Assembly: GCF_039749495.1 (NCBI RefSeq)
Contig: NZ_JBDLLU010000014.1
Coordinates: 1 to 49,459 of the forward strand
Origin: Dehalogenimonas sp. THU2
GTDB lineage: Bacteria; Chloroflexota; Dehalococcoidia; Dehalococcoidales; Dehalococcoidaceae
Length of the DNA stretch: 49,459 nt
Direction of reading: 5' to 3'
Part shown: piece after piece, positions 45,074-49,459 of the stretch
Layout of the letters: every line of letters begins with the position of its first letter
Numbering within the stretch: the first letter of the stretch is position 1
Position numbers and translations under genes: made by a program
The notes under the pieces: model-generated
Told to the model about the DNA's origin: nothing
Seen by the model: the letters and a program-made list of their open reading frames with translations, nothing else
The model's database searches: none

Positions 45074-45104
45074 CCAAAGAGGTCGGCTGTGCCGACCTCT
45101 TTGG
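45074..45104. terminator. Terminator hairpin between tRNA-Arg and the Thr-Pro repeat gene
   Basis: CCAAAGAGGTCGGC pairs perfectly with GCCGACCTCTTTGG around a 3-nt loop. It lies about 20 bp after the minus-strand repeat gene. Confidence 0.75.
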
Positions 45105-45122
45105 TTAACCTGCCCAGTTAGA

Positions 45123-45644
45123 TCATTTGTGACAGATTGAGCAATTCTGATATTCTGGCAGACTCTTATGGGTTTTTAGGAGACTGCCGGTTGGATACGG
45201 TGGAACCGTCGGAGTCGGCGTCGGAGTAGGAGTCGGAGTAGGAGTAGGAGTCGGAGTAGGAGTAGGAGTCGGAGTAGGAGTCGGAGTGGGAGTAGGAGTA
45301 GGAGTCGGCGTCGGCGTCGGAGTAGGCGTCGGTGTTGGCGTCGGAGTGGGAGTAGGCGTCGGCGTCGGAGTAGGCGTCGGTGTTGGCGTCGGAGTGGGAG
45401 TAGGAGTAGAAGTCGGCGTCGGAGTAGGCGTCGGAGTAGGCGTCGGTGTTGGCGTCGGCTCGGTGCCAGGGTTGGCTACGATTAGTTCAGGACTGGGAAC
45501 CAAAGCTGTGTTTGGGCCTCCAATAACATAAACCTGGGATGTCCCACCGAGGTTGCTGCCGGCTAAGACAACTAATGTCGATGATACCCCCACCCAAATG
45601 ATTGCTATCATCATTGTTATAGCAATTAAACGGTTCTTGTTCAA
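45123..45644 (-). CDS. Exported (Thr-Pro)n repeat protein ending in a CxxCH heme motif
   Basis: A 173-aa protein. An N-terminal signal anchor (about 8-28) is followed by a short spacer, then about 43 consecutive Thr-Pro units (with one Ser-Pro, about 63-148). The final 25 residues read [20 protein letters not shown], then NCSICHK. CSICH is a c-type heme motif, and the preceding His-containing THKSLPEY is common before heme sites of multiheme proteins. The repeat probably forms a stiff extracytoplasmic stalk. It has one heme site only, at the extreme end, so it may be shortened. Confidence 0.75.
   Translation of the reverse strand: MNKNRLIAITMMIAIIWVGVSSTLVVLAGSNLGGTSQVYVIGGPNTALVPSPELIVANPGTEPTPTPTPTPTPTPTPTSTPTPTPTPTPTPTPTPTPTPTPTPTPTPTPTPTPTPTPTPTPTPTPTPTPTPTPTPTPTPTPTPTPTVPPYPTGSLLKTHKSLPEYQNCSICHK
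45210..45460. repeat. Hexanucleotide tandem array coding Thr-Pro
   Basis: About 40 six-base units of the type GGAGTC, GGAGTA, GGCGTC or GGTGTT run in tandem within the minus-strand gene. The array is prone to slippage, and copy number may differ between cells or between assemblies. Confidence 0.9.
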
Positions 45645-45844
45645 AGTTATTATCCTCCTTGTTTGTTATTTGAGACCTGCGCGTTTTTGTCTCACCAACC
45701 AGTTTAACATCGCAACATGAACCCTGAATGAACTGGGGATTAATTTTTGTTCATAATCCCTAGATTTGGGATTTTAGGTTTACGGGGGTTTTATCCCGGT
45801 TCGTAAATCCTGGTGTATAATCAAATAATAATGGTTTCGGAGCT

Positions 45845-46522
45845 ATGCGAATGCGAATTCTAGTGATCGAGGATGAAAAAAAGCTCTGCCAGATAATGAA
45901 ACGAGGACTCGTCGAAGAAGGGTACGCCGTTGATACTGCTTTTGACGGCGAGGATGGCAGGTTTATGGCTGAGTTTACCCCTTATGACCTCATCATTCTT
46001 GATGTCATGCTGCCGAAAGAAAATGGGATTGAAGTCGTCCAAAAATTACGCCTCAAAGGCGTTAAGACTCCGGTGTTGATGCTGACAGCTAAAGACACTG
46101 TTGAGGACAGGGTCAAAGGGTTGGATGCCGGGGCTGACGATTACCTTGTCAAACCGTTTGCATTCAGTGAATTGATGGCTCGGATCAGGGCTCTTCTAAG
46201 GCGTGACAGTTCATCCAAATCTTCCCGGCTGGTTGTGGGTGATCTGATTCTCGATACCCAAACCCGTGAGGTGTCCAGAGGGAATAGAGAAATAGAACTG
46301 ACCAACAAAGAGTACGCCATCCTTGAATACCTCATGCGGCATTCAAATATGGTAATTACGCGGACCATGCTTGAGGAAAATGCTTGGGATTATCAGAGTG
46401 AAACAATGTCTAATCTTATTGACGTATATATAAAGAAATTACGGCATAAAATTGATGCTGACAGTGAGGTAAGCCTCATCCAGACCGTGAGAGGTGCGGG
46501 TTACCGGTTGAGAGCGGCATGA
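45845..46522 (+). CDS. OmpR-type response regulator
   Basis: A 225-aa protein. The receiver has acidic pair DE at about 10-11, phospho-acceptor Asp in LIILDVMLPKENG near 53, and DDYLVKPFAF Lys near 103. The winged helix follows with LTNKEYAILEYLM, DVYIKKLRHKID and VRGAGYRL. TATAAT is at 45816-45821. Its stop overlaps the start of the kinase gene by 4 bp, so the two form one operon. Confidence 0.95.
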   Translation: MRMRILVIEDEKKLCQIMKRGLVEEGYAVDTAFDGEDGRFMAEFTPYDLIILDVMLPKENGIEVVQKLRLKGVKTPVLMLTAKDTVEDRVKGLDAGADDYLVKPFAFSELMARIRALLRRDSSSKSSRLVVGDLILDTQTREVSRGNREIELTNKEYAILEYLMRHSNMVITRTMLEENAWDYQSETMSNLIDVYIKKLRHKIDADSEVSLIQTVRGAGYRLRAA

Positions 46523-47907
46523 ATATCTTCAGAAGCATCAAGTCTCTCCTCACAGTGTGGTATCTTTCTGTTTTAGCGGCTTTGCTATTATTCTTTGCTA
46601 CATTGGGGTACTTTTTGCTTTCGAACGATCTGAACCGGTCGTTGGATAGTTCCCTTAAGCATGAGGCGACTCATTTAGGGAACCTTGTTACATTGGCGAA
46701 CGGCGTGATTAGCCCTCCGGATGAAAACCTATTTGATTTTGCCGCCTGGTCCCTTGACATTGCCCTTTTATTCGATAAAAACGGTAACCTGGTACGCGGT
46801 TGGGGGCAGACCGTGAAGTTTTCAGATATTGAAGACCCATATAACCATGCGTCGTCCGGCTCAGGGGTGTTTGCTACAGTTTCACAACCTGACGGTGATA
46901 GGCTGCGCTTGTATGCCGTCCCATTGAGAGAAGGGCCGGTGATAATTGGTGTTATCTTTGTGGGGCGCTCAACACAGGAGGTTTCCCAGGTTCTAAGCAC
47001 ACTTACAACCATTCAAACTATTGGCGGTTTTGCAGCGCTAGTGTTGGCTGGAGTCGGTGGGTTGTTCTTAGCCAACCGGGCTCTTAAACCTATCGATGAC
47101 ATAACTTATGCTGCGCAGGAAATTAGTGAGACTGACCTTAGCAGGCGATTAGATATTCATGTTGACGATGAATTGGGAGGATTAGCTAGAACTCTCAACC
47201 AGATGATAGCTAGATTGGAACGGGCTTTTATTCGTCAGCGGCAGTTTACTGGGGATGCTTCTCATGAACTGCGTACCCCGCTTTCCATAATTCAGGCTGA
47301 ATCTTCACTTGCATTGAATAAGCCACGCACCGTTGATGACTATCGAAAATCTCTGGAATTAGTTAAAAGAGAATCGGTGCATATGTCCATTCTGATAGAC
47401 AGGCTGCTCTTCCTCGCTCGGAGTGACGCGGGTCAGCAAAAGTTTGATTGTGAATTGATAGATTTAACCGGTTTAGTTGTTGGTATCGTCTCCGAAATTG
47501 AGCCTGTTTGTGCAGAAAAAGGTTTAACTTGTTCGATGAAACACGCAGAGAACACTTCGGTTCTGGGAGAGGTTTTAAGCCTGCGCCAACTCTTCTTCAA
47601 CTTACTTGATAACGCTATCAGATACACTCCGGCAGGCGGCAGAGTTTCGGTTTCAGTCAAACAGGAGGATCGATTCGGAATAGTTACTATTAATGATACC
47701 GGCGTTGGGATACCACCTGAACATCTTGCTCACATATTTGAAAGGTTTTATCGTGTAGACCAATCTCGTTCAAAATCAGACGGTGGTTCAGGGTTGGGGC
47801 TGTCGATATCCGAAGAGATAACCGGGTTCTTTGGTGGAAAGATTGAAGTAAAGAGTCAGATTGGTATTGGGAGCACCTTTACTGTCTATCTCCCGCTGAC
47901 TGAGTAA
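46519..47907 (+). CDS. Sensor histidine kinase partner of the OmpR-type regulator
   Basis: A 462-aa membrane kinase. TM1 (about 12-34), an extracytoplasmic sensor of about 120 residues, TM2 (about 160-182), HAMP domain (about 183-235), HisKA with the phospho-accepting His in GDASHELRTPLSII near 252, and HATPase with N box (FFNLLDNAIRYTP), G1 (NDTGVGIPPE) and G2 (GGSGLGLSI). Length and order are standard for CusS/BaeS-like kinases. The signal sensed is not known. Confidence 0.95.
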   Translation: MNIFRSIKSLLTVWYLSVLAALLLFFATLGYFLLSNDLNRSLDSSLKHEATHLGNLVTLANGVISPPDENLFDFAAWSLDIALLFDKNGNLVRGWGQTVKFSDIEDPYNHASSGSGVFATVSQPDGDRLRLYAVPLREGPVIIGVIFVGRSTQEVSQVLSTLTTIQTIGGFAALVLAGVGGLFLANRALKPIDDITYAAQEISETDLSRRLDIHVDDELGGLARTLNQMIARLERAFIRQRQFTGDASHELRTPLSIIQAESSLALNKPRTVDDYRKSLELVKRESVHMSILIDRLLFLARSDAGQQKFDCELIDLTGLVVGIVSEIEPVCAEKGLTCSMKHAENTSVLGEVLSLRQLFFNLLDNAIRYTPAGGRVSVSVKQEDRFGIVTINDTGVGIPPEHLAHIFERFYRVDQSRSKSDGGSGLGLSISEEITGFFGGKIEVKSQIGIGSTFTVYLPLTE

Positions 47908-47961
47908 TACTCGTTTAAATCATGAATGGTTGGCTCATACAATTCCAACAACTCAATGTGG

Positions 47962-49305
47962 TTAGTGGTTTGATTCTTCCGGCTCTAGCTTGCAGGTAGG
48001 CGCGGGCAGGCGCCACAGGTAGAACACCCCTATTAGCCCGGCCATCAATGATGTCAGGACGATGGCCAGCTTGGCGGAGTCGATCAACTTGAAATCGGTG
48101 AAGGCCAGGCCGGTGATGAAGATGGACATAGTAAAGCCAACCCCGCCCAGCAACCCCGCCCCGATTATGTGATTCCACTGGCATGAGGCCGGTTTGCTGA
48201 TCCATCCTAACTTGCTGATCAACCAGGTGAGACCGATGATGCCTAACGGTTTGCCGATGAGGAGACCGGCGATGATGCCCATGGTTACCGGCTGGATCAT
48301 ATCGATGTCGCCACCGAGAGATACCCCGGCGTTAGCCAGTGCGAAGACGGGCATGATGAAGAAGGCGCTGATCGGGTGCAACGTGTGCTCAAGCCGCAGC
48401 AGGGGGTTTTGGACGTGTTCGTAGGCCTCGCCAATCTTTTCCACTGCGTCTTGCTGGTCGGATGTCAGCAGGACATTTTTACGTTTGGCTTCGGCGCCGT
48501 TGAAGGTGTCTAATTCCAGCTTGCAGGTATCCACAAATTCTTTGCTGGAGATTCTTTGCCGTACCGGTATCGTCAGTGCCAGTACCACTCCGGCGATAGT
48601 AGCATGGATGCCGGACTGGAATACGAAATACCACAAGAACAAACCGAGCAGCAAATAGGGGGATATTTTTTTTACACCGCCGGCGTTCAACATTATCAAG
48701 CCGGCGACCACGATGGCCGCCAAGCCCAATGACGCCCAGTCAAGATTGCTCGAATAGGCTACGGCTATGATCAGGATCGCGCCGAGGTCGTCGATGACAG
48801 CCAAAGACACCAGAAAAACCTTAAGCGCCAGAGGTACCCGTTTGCCGAGAAGCATCAGGAAACCTAGTGCGAATGCGATATCAGTTGCCATTGGAATACC
48901 GAAACCATTGACGTTGCCGCCTTCAGACTGGTTGAGGAATACGTAGATCAGCGCCGGGGTAATCATACCGCCCAGAGCTGCTATCGCGGGAAACGCCGCT
49001 TTAGCCGGCGATGACAATTCACCTACCATTAACTCACGTTTGATCTCCAATCCTATAAGAAGGAAGAACAGCGCCATCAAGCCGTCGTTGATCCAGTGCG
49101 CCAGCGACAGCTCCAGATGGAAGTCACCGACGTTGATGCCGGCTTCAATATGCAGGAAGTCGAAGTATTGCGTAGCCCAGGGTGAGTTGGCGATGATCAT
49201 AGCAGCCACCGCCGCACCAAAGAGCAGCAGACCGCCGGTGGACTCCTGATGTAAAAAGCGCTCGATGGCGCTGATGATACGGAAATTGCCGAGTTGCAGA
49301 CGCAT
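47962..49305 (-). CDS. nhaA: NhaA Na+/H+ antiporter
   Basis: A 447-aa inner-membrane protein, somewhat longer than E. coli NhaA. About 11-12 TM segments can be seen. The functional Asp pair is present (SLAVIDDLGAILIIA, near 165). GLEIKRELMVGEL near 90 and ATDIAFALGFLMLLGKRVP near 145 are family signatures. A hydrophilic insertion at about 265-305 (CKLELDTFNGAEAKRK) is charged and may be regulatory. It uses the proton gradient to expel Na+ and control pH. It is monocistronic. Confidence 0.96.
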   Translation of the reverse strand: MRLQLGNFRIISAIERFLHQESTGGLLLFGAAVAAMIIANSPWATQYFDFLHIEAGINVGDFHLELSLAHWINDGLMALFFLLIGLEIKRELMVGELSSPAKAAFPAIAALGGMITPALIYVFLNQSEGGNVNGFGIPMATDIAFALGFLMLLGKRVPLALKVFLVSLAVIDDLGAILIIAVAYSSNLDWASLGLAAIVVAGLIMLNAGGVKKISPYLLLGLFLWYFVFQSGIHATIAGVVLALTIPVRQRISSKEFVDTCKLELDTFNGAEAKRKNVLLTSDQQDAVEKIGEAYEHVQNPLLRLEHTLHPISAFFIMPVFALANAGVSLGGDIDMIQPVTMGIIAGLLIGKPLGIIGLTWLISKLGWISKPASCQWNHIIGAGLLGGVGFTMSIFITGLAFTDFKLIDSAKLAIVLTSLMAGLIGVFYLWRLPAPTCKLEPEESNH

Positions 49306-49322
49306 TGTTCAAACCTTTGGGG

Positions 49323-49349
49323 TAGTGTCCCGTCAAGTGGTGTAAATTC
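49323..49349. repeat. Terminal inverted repeat of the right IS256-family element
   Basis: Matches the repeat at 112-138 (read on the minus strand) at 21 of 27 positions, with a 13-nt perfect inner block. It lies 23 bp past the transposase stop, at the expected end of the IS. Confidence 0.6.
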
Positions 49350-49372
49350 ATGATTGGTGGTTTCCCGAATCA

Positions 49373-49459
49373 TTAAGGTTGTAAAGCCATGATAAGGGGT
49401 TCCTCCTGCGCCCCTTCCAGCGTTTTCTTCATCGAATCCACAGAAAAGTAGCGACGTCC
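49373..49459 (-). CDS. IS256-family transposase, C-terminal fragment cut by the window edge
   Basis: The minus strand reads GRRYFSVDSMKKTLEGAQEE to a stop at 49373. GRRYxSxxSxxK is the usual C-terminal end of IS256-family transposases. Only about 28 residues are visible. It pairs with the terminal repeat at 49323-49349. It need not be the same copy as at the left edge, but both are in the same orientation. Confidence 0.6.
   Translation of the reverse strand, partial: GRRYFSVDSMKKTLEGAQEEPLIMALQP

Noticed and set aside
45286-45531. Plus-strand frame encoding a Gly-Val repeat
   Set aside because: It is the complement of the Thr-Pro hexanucleotide array and has no signal peptide or ribosome site; the minus-strand gene explains it.

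Overview
The window looks like a piece of a Chloroflexota genome of the Dehalogenimonas/Dehalococcoidia type. The main support is a Tat-exported reductive dehalogenase (rdhA), together with a compact gene style, two OmpR-type regulators and a rubrerythrin. This assignment is inference; no marker gene such as 16S rRNA is present. Both edges of the window fall inside IS256-family elements: the transposase N-terminus lies at 1-32 and a transposase C-terminus at 49373-49459, with matching terminal repeats. The piece may therefore be a contig broken at repeated insertion sequences.

Layout. (1) 139-6282 is a host core: clpC, radA, rsmD-coaD, a 2[4Fe-4S] ferredoxin and tRNA-Ala(CGC). (2) 6283 to about 38.3 kb is a large integrated element. 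Its left end is a large serine recombinase that abuts, and is translated antisense through, the tRNA-Ala gene. Next come an ImmA-like protein and an XRE repressor, a divergent promoter/operator region, an early operon (small proteins, a DUF5131 protein and a RepA-like ATPase), an array of AACTTACAG iterons that looks like a replication origin, a second small serine recombinase, and a zinc-ribbon gene with a likely -1 frameshift. A cargo block follows at 13.9-23.7 kb: a DUF433/DUF5615 toxin-antitoxin pair, a two-gene restriction-like system (DNA methylase plus PLD-SNF2 helicase) and an unknown AT-rich gene. (3) 23.9-38.2 kb is a leftward virion-like operon on the minus strand. It has a 339-aa candidate double jelly-roll major capsid protein, tiny basic Cys proteins, membrane-anchored beta-rich proteins, a candidate cysteine hydrolase, a Dam-type methylase and several single-zinc-finger proteins. 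A RecB-like nuclease gene beside an IS3-family transposase remnant interrupts this operon. (4) 38.6 kb to the end is host again: CsbD-like protein, rubrerythrin, K+ channel, lipoprotein serpin, rdhA without rdhB, two-component regulators, tRNA-Arg(CCT), a (Thr-Pro)n protein ending in CxxCH, and NhaA.

How it fits together. The simplest reading is a tailless (PRD1/PM2/FLiP-like) provirus that can also replicate as an iteron plasmid. Recombinase, ImmA and XRE would control integration and lysogeny; the RepA-like ATPase and iterons would control replication; a palindrome-overlapped promoter near 38.25 kb would drive structural genes. I saw no terminase, portal, tail genes or FtsK/HerA-type packaging ATPase. 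The right attachment site was not found by eye. Every homology statement comes from reading motifs, not from database searches.
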